Below are positions 27,328 through 36,239 of a DNA stretch of 64,000 bases, piece by piece (position 1 is the stretch's first letter; every line of letters starts with the position of its first letter). The stretch is taken from assembly GCF_001890765.1 (NCBI RefSeq), contig NZ_KV878783.1, positions 249,028-313,027 of the forward strand, given 5' to 3'. The notes below the pieces were generated by a model, which saw nothing but the letters and a program-made list of their open reading frames with translations, did not search any database and had not been told where the DNA came from. This stretch comes from Spirulina major PCC 6313 (GTDB lineage: Bacteria > Cyanobacteriota > Cyanobacteriia > Cyanobacteriales > Spirulinaceae). The position numbers and the translations under genes are program-made.

Positions 27328-28585
27328 GAATGTAAAGCTTATATCCCCCGTTTTCCAAACGGGGGATATAAGCGAAGGGCTGAATTTATTCAGCCGTGAT
27401 ACCGAGGTATCATAGCAACCATGAAAACGCTCAAGTTCAAGCTCTACCAGCATAAGCGGAATAGATACCTCAAGCGGACAATCAATGCCGCAGGGCGTAT
27501 CTACAACCATTGTGTTGCCCTCCACAAGCGGTACTATCGCATCTGGGGCAAGCACTTGAACTGCGCCCGACTGCAAAAACACATCGCCAAGCTTCGGAAA
27601 CGGAACCCCTGGTGGTTGCAGGTGGGTTCTCAAGCCGTACAGGATATCTGCCAACGAATTGAGAAGGCCTATCAACTCTTCTTCAAGCACAACCAAAAAG
27701 GCGTTCGCCCGCCAAACTTTAAGAAGACCCGAAAATACAAATCCTTCACCCTCAAGCAAGCTGGGTACAAATTCCTCGGTGGCAACCGGGTGAGGATTGG
27801 GAACAAAGTCTATCAATATTGGAACTCTCGCCCCATTGAGGGCAAGGTCAAGACCGTGACGATTAAACGAACTCCCTTGGGAGAACTGTTCATGATTGTC
27901 ACGGTAGATACCCTGTCAGAGCCTGAAGTCAAAACCGAGACAGGTAACATTGCTGGTTTTGATTTTGGACTTAAGACGTTTCTGACCTGTTCTGAGGGAT
28001 TCAAGATTGATGCCCCCTTGTTCTTCAAGCAGTCACTTAACTCGGTTCGCAAAGCGAGTCGAGAGTTGTCCCGTAAGCAAAAGGGTTCAGCCCATCGGGA
28101 ACGTGCCCGATTGAACTTAGCCCGCAAGCATGAAGATATTGCCCATCGACGGCGGGACTGGTTTTGGAAGTTAGCCCATCAACTGACGAATCAGTTTGAT
28201 ATGCTGTGTTTTGAAACCTTGAACCTCAAGGCGATGCAGCGGCTTTGGGGGCGTAAGGTGAGTGATTTGGCGTTTCGGGAGTTTCTGCAAATCCTGGAGT
28301 GGGTGGCAACGAAGAAGGGGAAGCGGGTGGTCTATGTTGACCGCTGGTTCCCTTCGAGCAAGACCTGTTCAAGTTGTGGTCATATTTTGGAGCATCTGGA
28401 TTTAGAGACTCGCCATTGGCGGTGTCCCAGTTGCTCGACAGAGAATGACCGGGATGAGAATGCGGCGATGAATATTAAAGTGGCTGGGGCTTCAGCCATT
28501 GGGTTAGGTGATGTCAGACAGGCGTTGCCTGCTATTGCTGTTTGATCCCAGAATCCCCCGTTTTCTAAACGGGGGAGTAAGTCAA
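27328..28585 (+). mobile_element. IS200/IS605-type TnpB-only element (copy 1), nested in IS630
   Basis: It follows TTTAC (27323-27327), the classical target of IS605-like elements. The left end has a long hairpin TTATATCCCCCGTTT-tcc-AAACGGGGGATATAA, then GGCTGAAT-ttATTCAGCC. The right end has CCCCCGTTT-tct-AAACGGGGG and terminates near GTCAA. The matching ends are the subterminal palindromes by which TnpA recognises these elements. Only tnpB is carried, with no TnpA, so movement would need a helper elsewhere. Confidence 0.75.
27421..28545 (+). CDS. tnpB: RNA-guided nuclease TnpB (copy 1)
   Basis: 374 residues with an intact RuvC-like site: GFDFGLKTFLT (Asp, about 179), the Glu of MLCFETLNLKAM (about 263), and ENDRDENAAMNIK (final Asp). 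A four-Cys zinc finger CSSCGH ... CPSC sits between the last two. TnpB is the ancestor of Cas12; it uses an RNA made from the right end of its element to cut DNA next to a TAM, here probably TTTAC, helping to keep the element. All catalytic residues are present, so it may be active. Its guide would be read from the DNA just beyond 28585. Its protein differs clearly from copy 2. Confidence 0.9.
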   Translation: MKTLKFKLYQHKRNRYLKRTINAAGRIYNHCVALHKRYYRIWGKHLNCARLQKHIAKLRKRNPWWLQVGSQAVQDICQRIEKAYQLFFKHNQKGVRPPNFKKTRKYKSFTLKQAGYKFLGGNRVRIGNKVYQYWNSRPIEGKVKTVTIKRTPLGELFMIVTVDTLSEPEVKTETGNIAGFDFGLKTFLTCSEGFKIDAPLFFKQSLNSVRKASRELSRKQKGSAHRERARLNLARKHEDIAHRRRDWFWKLAHQLTNQFDMLCFETLNLKAMQRLWGRKVSDLAFREFLQILEWVATKKGKRVVYVDRWFPSSKTCSSCGHILEHLDLETRHWRCPSCSTENDRDENAAMNIKVAGASAIGLGDVRQALPAIAV

Positions 28586-28587
28586 CC

Positions 28588-28650
28588 ACCGATAGCGATG
28601 CCAGAGTGAAACTGAAACATCTTTATCTAGTGTTTGAACAGGAAGAATAG
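28588..28650 (+). pseudogene. IS630 transposase, C-terminal remnant
   Basis: Reads TDSDARVKLKHLYLVFEQEE then a stop, matching the family's C-terminal DAR(I/V)KLK(R/H)LYP motif. It directly follows the TnpB element, so it was once joined to the 26709-27327 part, with about 150 codons lost between them. Confidence 0.7.
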
Positions 28651-28689
28651 CTATATCTATTACATCACTTTAGCTGAAACGGTCTAGTA

Positions 28690-28755
28690 GGGCGGGTTAG
28701 GCGGCTAGAATATTAGGCCATAACTGCAATCCCACAATCCGCCGTAACCCACCCA
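28690..28755. repeat. Dispersed repeat, family 2 (copy 2)
   Basis: GGGCGGGTTAGGCGG ... CCGCCGTAACCCACCC, a near copy of 10719-10783 with the same inverted ends. It begins a few bases beyond the IS630 right end. Confidence 0.6.
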
Positions 28756-28777
28756 TTTAAAGGGACAGCAGCAAGTT

Positions 28778-28811
28778 GGGCGGCAGCGAGCTAGAAGCTT
28801 GCACGACAGAG
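28778..28811. repeat. Dispersed GCGAGCTAG hairpin repeat, family 3 (copy 2)
   Basis: GGGCGGCAGCGAGCTAGAAG then CTTGCACGACAGAG, similar to 26588-26620. The two copies stand on either side of the IS630/TnpB block. Confidence 0.55.
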
Positions 28812-28841
28812 CCTCTGGTTTTCTCCCGATCGCACCCTTCG

Positions 28842-31800
28842 CTATTTCTCACCGTCAAAACTGCATCCAGCAAAATCGGTGATGTCGGTGAGGCTGGCCA
28901 TGTAGCCTAAGAGGCGAGGGCATCGATCGACGAGGCGATTAAAGCGTTTGCGGGAGAGGGAGAGGAGGCTACAGTCGGTTTGGGCGATCGCCCTAAATTG
29001 CACCCTGGCATCTTCCCACAGTCCGATCGCGCCAAACCCTTCCCCCTGGGTCAGAATACAGGCGTGTTCTTTGAGCAACACATCACCGTCGTAGATCAGA
29101 TAGAACTTTTGGAGGCGATCGCCCGGTGAGCAGATCACCTCGCCCGCCTGAAAATCGTGCTGATTAAACCCCACATTCACGGTTTCGAGTTCGTCTAAGG
29201 TCAAGCGACCTAACCACGACTGGGTTTTTAAAAACAAAAGTTGCTTGAGGAACCAATCGTGCTCCGGAATGCGAGTCTGTTGGCCACTGTGGAGGGACTC
29301 CGCGAGGCGTTGGACGAGGGGGTGAGGGTCACTACAGAGGGGGAGGGGAACCGGGTCGCCGCCGTGGGAAAGGAGCAGAAGACCACTAAGGCGCAGCCAA
29401 GGATCATCCGCAGCGAGGAGTTCTTGTACGAGGATGGAGCGTTTGGTGAGCAGGTTGGCGGCGGGTTGGGGAGCAATGGGGTCATCGGTTTCGAGGAGAT
29501 GGATGATCGGGACGATGAAGCGGCGCAACGAGCTAGCGGCGAGGGTTTCGATCGCATTGGCCCGACGGCGGCGATCGCGGGTGTGCAGAGCCTGCTCCAG
29601 TTGCGGCAGAAGATGGTTGCGATCCACCGCCCGAAGAACAGCAAAGACACGATTGATAATGCGCTGCTGGGCATCGAGGAGAATCGCCCGCACGATCTGC
29701 CACGGGGGGGAATCGCTGGGCAGTTGTATTAGCCATTGTTCGATTTGGACGGCGCGTTGGTAATCGGGGCGGAGCAAATGATAGAGGGTGTCGGTGGCTT
29801 GGCGAGTATTAATCCGACCGATGGCGGCGATCGCAGCTTCCACCACCTCAAACCGTCGTGACGCGAGATACACCTTGCTCACCCGCAGGCTTTTGTTGCC
29901 ATAGTTCCCCAACGCCTGCGCCGCCCAGAGCCGCACCGATAGATAGGGACTTTCTAGCCCCACCGCCACATCCAAGAGCAAGCGCGGATTTTGCAACACG
30001 CCCACCAATTGCAGCGCGATCGCCCGCACCAAGGGGTCAAAGGTGGTGAGTTCTCGCTCCACCAACTTCACCAAGGCCGTTTCCCCCGGCCGGGCCAAGA
30101 GGGCCAAGGTTTCCAACCCAGACCGCACCACCTCCACCGACCCATCTTGCAACAGATGCTGCACCATCGGAATGAGGCGATGATCCCGTGCACCCCGAAT
30201 GGCCCGAATCATCTGTAATCGATCCTCGGAGGTTAATGACAGCGTCGTCCAAATTTGGGAGCAATGGTGCTGAAGGGAAGGATCGGCGGGGTGGAAGAGT
30301 TGAGCGGCGATACAGGTGAGGCCTTGGGTGATGGGGTCGTCATGGTCGGCGAGGAGGCGCTGAAGTTGGAGGGTGGAGAGGGGAGTTCGTCGGGTGATCA
30401 GGGCTTCGAGACTGAGCGATCGCACCTGAGGCTGCTCACGGTCGAGATGGCACTGGAGATAATGGGTCAAGGTGGGGTGAGGGTTCCGCGCCAAAAACCG
30501 GATCAAATGCCGCTGCAAGACAGGATCATCCGTGGTGAGGAGGGGTTCAATATCCGGGAAACAGTTTTGAGGGTTTTTCAACTGAGTGGCGAGACTCAAG
30601 CCCAAGATTTGGGATTGACGATCCTCGCTGCGCAGCAGGGTATCCACTTGGCTGTTGTACTGGGTCGAAAGTCGTGCCAACCCGTCGCGCACCTGTTCCC
30701 ATTGCACCGTTCCCGTTTGCAACATCCGCAGCAGCGATCGCACATAACTCCGCCCCATCCCGTAGCGCACCCCCACAAACACCCCACTCAACCCCATGCC
30801 AACATAGGCAATTTGGGTTAAGCTCAGGCCCCGCTGGGCCGCCGCCAACACCAGACCCGCCGCCGCCAACCCCATCGCATAGGCCAACCCATTGCTCATC
30901 GCCCGCACTTGCCCCACCCACCCGTAGGGCACAGCATTGTAATTCAAAGAATGGATCGGTTGATTGAGACTGTCATCTAAACCATCATTGGTGAGGTTAG
31001 CCCACACGGCCCAGGGGAGCGAGAGAGCTGTGCCTAAGCCGGTAAAGGCGATCAGCGTGGCTAGCGGATAGACCAGATTCATCATTCCCACCCCGAACCA
31101 GCGCAACAGGGGCCGCGTCAGGCAATAGAGCACCACGAAGGGGATGATATTGTTCACCATCCGGAGCGTGCCGAGGAATTGGGTGAGTTGTTCGCGATCG
31201 CCAAAGGTCTGCATATAGACCGCGAAGTAAATATATTCCCCAATGCAGTAGAGGAGGATAAACAAAAACGTACTAGCCGCCAGAAAAAACACGATGGGAT
31301 AACTGGGTAAGGTGGCCCAGGTTAACGGCAGTGAGGGGGGAGCAGCCTCATCCTCCGGGGTTGAAGCGGTCAGGGGCGTGAGCGATCGCTCCACCCCCCA
31401 CAACTGGCCCCACAGTACTCCCGCCAACACCGGCAACACCCAAAGCAAATTAGGGGTACTCAGCCAACGGGCTAGCCCCGTCGCCAAACCCCCACCCAAT
31501 AGGCCCCCCACCGCCATCGCCATCCGCAACGCCGCCCCATAGCGATTCCAATCCAAACTCGTAAAATAGTCCGTCACCAAACTCGGTAACATCACCTCCA
31601 ACATCAAAATCCATTGGATATAGAGGCCCACATAGAGGAGGTAGTAGGTCACGGGAGGATACAGCCCCAACCCCAACCGCAGCAGCACCGTGAACGCGAT
31701 CGCCACCAGCACGATCCGCCGAAATAAGCGCGGTCGATGCACCTGATCCACAATTCGCGCCAACCCCAAATAGATCGGCATCGACACCCCCCCCATCACC

Positions 31801-31973
31801 ACATAAGCCAAGGGTAGACCCGTCGTCCCCACGGTCGTTAAAAACAACGCACTCCCCACCACCAACCCCATAATGCTCAGGGCTGTCGTCGTCACTGACA
31901 ATACCAACAACTGCATCAAGGTGCGCTGCTGTTCTGTCGCCCACAGGGAGCGATACCAGTCTTGAATGATCAT
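28842..31973 (-). CDS. Membrane transporter-like protein fused to HEAT repeats and a cNMP-binding domain
   Basis: 1043 residues from the chosen start. The first about 420 residues are membrane helices of the MFS/nucleotide-translocase type. A long all-helical region of HEAT-like repeats follows (about 430-880). At the end a cyclic-nucleotide-binding fold (about 905-1030) contains EGFGAIGLWEDARVQFRAIA in place of the usual phosphate cassette. The Glu of the FGE motif is Ala here, so binding of cAMP by the canonical mode is doubtful. The role is unknown; a ligand-gated transporter is an inference. The ORF opens 42 bp earlier, overlapping the HD-GYP gene by 38 bp; the Met of MIIQDWYRSLW is a plausible start just beyond that stop, so both genes are probably co-transcribed. 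Confidence 0.75.
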   Translation of the reverse strand: MIIQDWYRSLWATEQQRTLMQLLVLSVTTTALSIMGLVVGSALFLTTVGTTGLPLAYVVMGGVSMPIYLGLARIVDQVHRPRLFRRIVLVAIAFTVLLRLGLGLYPPVTYYLLYVGLYIQWILMLEVMLPSLVTDYFTSLDWNRYGAALRMAMAVGGLLGGGLATGLARWLSTPNLLWVLPVLAGVLWGQLWGVERSLTPLTASTPEDEAAPPSLPLTWATLPSYPIVFFLAASTFLFILLYCIGEYIYFAVYMQTFGDREQLTQFLGTLRMVNNIIPFVVLYCLTRPLLRWFGVGMMNLVYPLATLIAFTGLGTALSLPWAVWANLTNDGLDDSLNQPIHSLNYNAVPYGWVGQVRAMSNGLAYAMGLAAAGLVLAAAQRGLSLTQIAYVGMGLSGVFVGVRYGMGRSYVRSLLRMLQTGTVQWEQVRDGLARLSTQYNSQVDTLLRSEDRQSQILGLSLATQLKNPQNCFPDIEPLLTTDDPVLQRHLIRFLARNPHPTLTHYLQCHLDREQPQVRSLSLEALITRRTPLSTLQLQRLLADHDDPITQGLTCIAAQLFHPADPSLQHHCSQIWTTLSLTSEDRLQMIRAIRGARDHRLIPMVQHLLQDGSVEVVRSGLETLALLARPGETALVKLVERELTTFDPLVRAIALQLVGVLQNPRLLLDVAVGLESPYLSVRLWAAQALGNYGNKSLRVSKVYLASRRFEVVEAAIAAIGRINTRQATDTLYHLLRPDYQRAVQIEQWLIQLPSDSPPWQIVRAILLDAQQRIINRVFAVLRAVDRNHLLPQLEQALHTRDRRRRANAIETLAASSLRRFIVPIIHLLETDDPIAPQPAANLLTKRSILVQELLAADDPWLRLSGLLLLSHGGDPVPLPLCSDPHPLVQRLAESLHSGQQTRIPEHDWFLKQLLFLKTQSWLGRLTLDELETVNVGFNQHDFQAGEVICSPGDRLQKFYLIYDGDVLLKEHACILTQGEGFGAIGLWEDARVQFRAIAQTDCSLLSLSRKRFNRLVDRCPRLLGYMASLTDITDFAGCSFDGEK

Positions 31974-31977
31974 GGTG

Positions 31978-33690
31978 CTACGCCGCATCAGATGGGTTAC
32001 TGACCCCATGGCCAAGCACCCGATACACCTGTTTTTGTAAAAAGATCTGGACTAAGTCAAAATTCAGACGGCCTTTATCGGCCTCTTCCCCTAAGACGTT
32101 CACAACGATGTGTAAAGGCAGGGGACGTTTATAGGGGCGATCCGCAGCGGTGAGGGCATCGTAAATATCAGCGATCGTCATCATCTGGGTTTGAATGGGG
32201 ATTTGATCACCTTTGAGTCCTTGGGGGTAGCCGCTGCCGTCGAGTTTTTCATGGTGACCGTAGGCAATGATCGGCACGGCTTTTAATTGTTTCGTCCAGG
32301 GAATTTGCTTGAGGAATTCGTAGGAATAGGTGACATGGGCCTGAATGACCTGCCATTCCCTGTGGGTGAGATTGCCCGTGGGCAGCATTAACTGCTCAAT
32401 TTCCTGGGGGGTGAGGAGGGGTTGTAGTTCACCGTTCACGTCGCGGTACTTGTATTCGGCCAGGGCGGTGAGGTCGGCTAACACATCATCGGCTAGGGCT
32501 TCAAAGCGTTTGTTGGAAAGGGCTTCGGGTTCATTGAGTTCCCACAACAGAGCTTGGTATTGGTGTAGTGTTGCGATCGCCCGTTCCAGTTGCTGATCCA
32601 ACCCCTGGAGGTAGTCACAATGGGAGCAGGTTTGACCCTCTAGATGCTGATGGCTGGCATGGTTAACGAGGTAGGCATATTTCGCCTCGGCGCATTCGAG
32701 TTGTAGGGTGCGCTGGGCCACCGCAAAGCGTTGCTGGATCACTGCCAGTTGTTCCGGATAGAGCTTTTTCCGTTTATTGAGAATCGCTTCGGGTACGCCC
32801 ACTTTCCCGAAGTCATGGAGTAACGAGGCGTAGCGAATTTCCTGGATCTGGCGGTGATCAAACTGGAGATGACGGAGCGGGCCTGTGTTCACATCGGTGA
32901 TCGTGTGGGCGAGGGCAACGGTGAGATCGGCGACCCGTTCGGAATGGCCTGAAGTGGTGGGATCACGGGATTCAATCACCTGTACTGAGGCTTTCACGAA
33001 CCCCTCAAATAGATGCTCGATATTGTTTTGGAGGGTGTTGCGCTCGATGGAAATGGCGGCTTGGGAGGCGAGCGATCGCACAATCCGCTCTTCCCACACG
33101 GAATAGGACTGTGTCACATGGAGGGTGTTGTCCGGCGTGAGCTTAATCGTGGCATCAATTTTGCGGTTAATGAGTTGCAGCACCCCAATGGTCTCGCCGG
33201 TATTGTCTTGCATCGGCAGCACCAACACCGAACAGGTGCGATAGTCAAAATCTTGGTCGAAGTTGCGATCGAGGGTGTAGGGCAAGCCAGGCGGAATCGT
33301 TTGGGCATCGGGAATATTTAACGTGCGTCCGGTGAGGGCCACATAGCCCGCCAAACTGTGGGGGGTAATCGGAATCGCAAACTCCCGCAGCGGCACATGG
33401 GGAATGGAATCATTTTGAGCGACTTTAAACAGCAGGCAGGTGCTGTCATCATCCATTCGTTCAACAAGAAAGACGCTCCCCGCATCACTACAGGTGATCT
33501 CGCGGCTTTTGGTGAGAATGAAGGCTAAGAGTTCTTCGAGATCCTGCGCGACCGATAGGGCACTGCCAATGGACAATAGTTTTTCTACTAACTCAATGCG
33601 ATCGCCTGAAATAACTGACAGGTCTGACCCTGAACTGTGCGATACATGAGAAGTCATGACAGTACCGAAGAGTGAATGAAAAGAATGCAA
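31978..33690 (-). CDS. GAF-HD-GYP phosphodiesterase with an inserted domain
   Basis: 570 residues. A GAF sensor domain (about 35-215) is followed by an HD-GYP domain: GHSERVADL, LLHDFGKVGVP, then, after an insert of about 110 residues with CSHCDYL, HREWQVIQAHVTYSYEFL, YGHHEKLDGSGYPQGL and IADIYDALTA. All metal-ligand motifs and the GYP tripeptide are kept, so it should hydrolyse cyclic di-GMP. There is no membrane anchor. The MFS-HEAT-cNMP gene starts around its stop codon, which suggests one signalling unit. The second Met (33657) is an equally possible start; neither has a clear ribosome-binding site. Confidence 0.9.
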   Translation of the reverse strand: MHSFHSLFGTVMTSHVSHSSGSDLSVISGDRIELVEKLLSIGSALSVAQDLEELLAFILTKSREITCSDAGSVFLVERMDDDSTCLLFKVAQNDSIPHVPLREFAIPITPHSLAGYVALTGRTLNIPDAQTIPPGLPYTLDRNFDQDFDYRTCSVLVLPMQDNTGETIGVLQLINRKIDATIKLTPDNTLHVTQSYSVWEERIVRSLASQAAISIERNTLQNNIEHLFEGFVKASVQVIESRDPTTSGHSERVADLTVALAHTITDVNTGPLRHLQFDHRQIQEIRYASLLHDFGKVGVPEAILNKRKKLYPEQLAVIQQRFAVAQRTLQLECAEAKYAYLVNHASHQHLEGQTCSHCDYLQGLDQQLERAIATLHQYQALLWELNEPEALSNKRFEALADDVLADLTALAEYKYRDVNGELQPLLTPQEIEQLMLPTGNLTHREWQVIQAHVTYSYEFLKQIPWTKQLKAVPIIAYGHHEKLDGSGYPQGLKGDQIPIQTQMMTIADIYDALTAADRPYKRPLPLHIVVNVLGEEADKGRLNFDLVQIFLQKQVYRVLGHGVSNPSDAA

Positions 33691-33858
33691 CTATATTTTT
33701 AAGGATAGTACCCTACAAGCTGATGGGGATAGAGGACAATACTAATTGTATCGAGTGCGATCCGAAGGATTAGCCCGGATCATTCATCATCAGGGTTGAA
33801 TTGGTGAGCGTCGTTGCTGAACGGGTCATGGGTTTTGGCATGGAAGGAGATAGCGTCG

Positions 33859-34668
33859 ATGGATCGACAACAATGGCGACGGGTGTTGATTGGGGAATGG
33901 TCGTGGAAGCGTTTGGGGCGATCGCTGGTGCTGATCTATGCGATCGTTGCCCTCTACGTTTTTTTCCGAGCCGATGCGATGATCTTCGTCCCCGGCCCTG
34001 CGAGCTATCGAGATGATGCCCAGATTTTAAAACTGCCCGTCTCGCCCCAGGAAACCATCAGCGCCGTCTTTTATCCCAACCCCAACGCCACCTATACCCT
34101 GCTCTATTCCCACGGTAACGCCGAAGATCTCGGTGATATTGACCCCATTCTTCAGACACTCGTGGCGGCGGGGTTTAACGTTTTGGCCTACGACTATCGC
34201 GGCTATGGAACGAGCGACGGCAGACCCTCAGAGGCCAATACCTATGTTGATATCACCGCCGCCTACGACTACCTCACCCAAGAACGCAACATTGAGGGCG
34301 ATCGCATCCTCCTCCTCGGTCGTTCCGTGGGCGGCGGCCCCGCGGCCGATCTGGCGACTCGCGTTCCCGTGGCCGGTCTCATCCTCGAAAGCACCTTCAC
34401 CACTGCGTTTCGTACCGTCATTCCTATCCCTATTTTTCCCTTTGAAAAATTTAACACGATCGCCAAACTCGCAGCGGTGAATTGTCCCGTTTTAGTGATC
34501 CATGGCACAGCGGATCAGACCATTCCCCTCGATCATGGTCAACAACTTTGGGCTGCCGCCCCTGATCCCAAACAATTCTTTTGGGTACCAGGAGCCGGGC
34601 ACAATGATTTGATCTGGGTCGCCGGTTCCGCCTATGGACAAACCCTCCAGAATTTCACAAAACCCTAG
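33859..34668 (+). CDS. Alpha/beta hydrolase, membrane-anchored
   Basis: 269 residues. A single N-terminal helix (about 18-35, RSLVLIYAIVALYVFF) anchors it, with the catalytic domain outside. The fold is clear: LLYSHGNAEDL oxyanion region, AYDYRGYGTSDG, nucleophile GRSVGGGPA, the acid Asp in HGTADQTIPL and the base His in GAGHNDL. It resembles the esterase/peptidase-like group related to BEM46/ABHD13; the substrate is not known. I chose the ATG at 33859 because AAGGAG lies about 9 bases upstream; an in-frame TTG at 33814 has none. It is divergent from the HD-GYP gene. Confidence 0.85.
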   Translation: MDRQQWRRVLIGEWSWKRLGRSLVLIYAIVALYVFFRADAMIFVPGPASYRDDAQILKLPVSPQETISAVFYPNPNATYTLLYSHGNAEDLGDIDPILQTLVAAGFNVLAYDYRGYGTSDGRPSEANTYVDITAAYDYLTQERNIEGDRILLLGRSVGGGPAADLATRVPVAGLILESTFTTAFRTVIPIPIFPFEKFNTIAKLAAVNCPVLVIHGTADQTIPLDHGQQLWAAAPDPKQFFWVPGAGHNDLIWVAGSAYGQTLQNFTKP

Positions 34669-34900
34669 AAGATCGTGATCTAAAATAGAGATCCAGCCGA
34701 GATAAATTCTGGGACAGCTTGATAGTTACTGGGAGATTATACCCGATGGGATTTTCACTATCCTTAGGGAACAACCCAGATCTTTAGACGGTTAAACTGG
34801 GGTAGAGGTTGATCCTATACTCCGGCCAGCTAGTGGTCTGGGTTGGCTTGTTTGTCCGATTCAATCACTGAAAACCGCCGCCTATGCTCCACGGTTTTAC

Positions 34901-36227
34901 CGGAATAGACGATAGCTTGAAAGCCCTGTGGCTTTAGCCCAGGGATGAAAAGCAACGGCGGCTTTAGCCGCATTCTTACGCCAGATACGCTAGCACAAGG
35001 AAATGATTGTACTTGAGTTCAAAGCACGGGTAAAGCCTGACCAGGCTACCGCTATAGACGACGCTATCCGGACATCTCAGTTTGTCCGTAATAAGGCGTT
35101 GCGCTATTGGATGGATAGCCAAAAAGTCGGCAAATACGACCTTAGTAAGCTCTGCAAAGCGTTAGCTGAGGAGTTTCCCTTTGCTAAGAAACTCAACTCT
35201 ATGTCCCGTCAAGCAGCAGCAGAACGAGCCTGGAGTTCCATCAGTCGCTTCTACGACAACTGCAAAAAGGGTATTAAGCCCGTAGGATTTCCCAAGTTCA
35301 AGAAGCATTCCCGCTCGGTGGAGTACAAAACCTCTGGCTGGAAACTACTGGGGCCGAAGCGCATCAAATTCACCGATGGCTTCGGGATTGGGGAATTGCG
35401 GTTGATCGGCACCTACGATCTGGCACGCTATGACGAATCCCTGATTAAGCGAGTTCGCCTCGTTCGTCGTGCTGATGGCTACTATGTTCAGTTCTGCATC
35501 CAGGTTAATGTTCAGGTGCAGAGTGAGCCAAGTCAAAAAGCTGTTGGCCTCGACCTCGGTTTGCGCTATTTCATCGCTGCCAGCGATGGCACTGTGGTGG
35601 AAACGCCGCAGTTCTATCGCCAGGCCGAAAAGCGGTTAAACAGAGCCAATCGGCAGAAGTCCAGAAAGTACCGTAAGGGGGCAAAACCACAGTCGAGGAA
35701 CTATCACAAGGCCAGGAACCGGTACGCCCGGAAGCATTTAAGGGTAAGTAGGCAACGTAATGAGTGGGCGAAGAGCATCGCCTACTGCGTCATCCAATCT
35801 AACGATTTGGTGGCCTATGAGGACTTGAATATAAAAGGGTTGGTTCGCAATCGGCATCTGGCTAAGTCGATTAGTGATGCGGGATGGTCAACGTTTCGCT
35901 GTTGGTTGGAGTATTTTGGCAGGAAATATGGGAAGGTAACGGTGGCCGTTCCTCCCCACTATACAAGCCAGGATTGCTCAAGCTGCGGCAAGCGGGTACA
36001 TAAGGCACTCTCAGTCAGAACCCATCGCTGTCCGCATTGCGGCGATGAGGCTGACCGAGATGTGAATGCTGCCATCAACATCCTGCGCCTTGGACTCACT
36101 ACCGTGGGGCACACGGGAAGTTATACGCTTGGGGAGATTGGGCCTCTGGCTGAGTTGGAGCAATCCTGCTGAGTTAAGTCCGGTCGATGAACCCAGAATC
36201 CCCGTCGCTTCAGCGCGGGGAGTGTCA
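34901..36227 (+). mobile_element. IS200/IS605-type TnpB-only element (copy 2)
   Basis: It follows TTTAC (34896-34900), as in copy 1. The left end holds CCCTG-tggctttagcCCAGGG and GCGGCT-ttAGCCGC hairpins; the right end holds CCCCG-tcgcttcagcgCGGGG and ends near GTGTCAA. It carries tnpB only, no tnpA. The right end lies 12 bp before the start codon of the large GGDEF-EAL gene. Confidence 0.7.
35003..36172 (+). CDS. tnpB: RNA-guided nuclease TnpB (copy 2)
   Basis: 389 residues. RuvC motifs are intact: GLDLGLRYFIAASDG (Asp), LVAYEDLNIKGL (Glu) and DEADRDVNAAINIL (Asp), with zinc finger CSSCGKRV ... CPHCG. The N-terminal half (VLEFKARVKPDQATAIDDAI) differs from copy 1, so the two belong to different subfamilies, although both elements follow TTTAC. 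An AAGGA sits close before the ATG. It probably cleaves DNA with a guide encoded just beyond the element's right end. It appears full-length. Confidence 0.9.
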   Translation: MIVLEFKARVKPDQATAIDDAIRTSQFVRNKALRYWMDSQKVGKYDLSKLCKALAEEFPFAKKLNSMSRQAAAERAWSSISRFYDNCKKGIKPVGFPKFKKHSRSVEYKTSGWKLLGPKRIKFTDGFGIGELRLIGTYDLARYDESLIKRVRLVRRADGYYVQFCIQVNVQVQSEPSQKAVGLDLGLRYFIAASDGTVVETPQFYRQAEKRLNRANRQKSRKYRKGAKPQSRNYHKARNRYARKHLRVSRQRNEWAKSIAYCVIQSNDLVAYEDLNIKGLVRNRHLAKSISDAGWSTFRCWLEYFGRKYGKVTVAVPPHYTSQDCSSCGKRVHKALSVRTHRCPHCGDEADRDVNAAINILRLGLTTVGHTGSYTLGEIGPLAELEQSC

Positions 36228-36239
36228 AAATCACTCTTA

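Larger units (their letters stand above)
26659..28682. mobile_element. Degenerate IS630-family insertion sequence, interrupted by a TnpB element
   Basis: The left end (26659-26683, CTGCTTCAGCTAAAATAGTG...) and the right end (28658-28682) are imperfect inverted copies sharing TTCAGCTAAA and GTGCAATA/GTGATGTAATA. Within are the first two thirds of an IS630 transposase with frameshifts and a 20-codon remnant of its C-terminus. About 150 codons of the catalytic domain are missing where the TnpB element sits. The element cannot move itself. Confidence 0.75.

Noticed and set aside
27115-27816. 233-residue open frame on the - strand
   Set aside because: It is antisense across the IS630/TnpB junction and both intact motifs are on the + strand.
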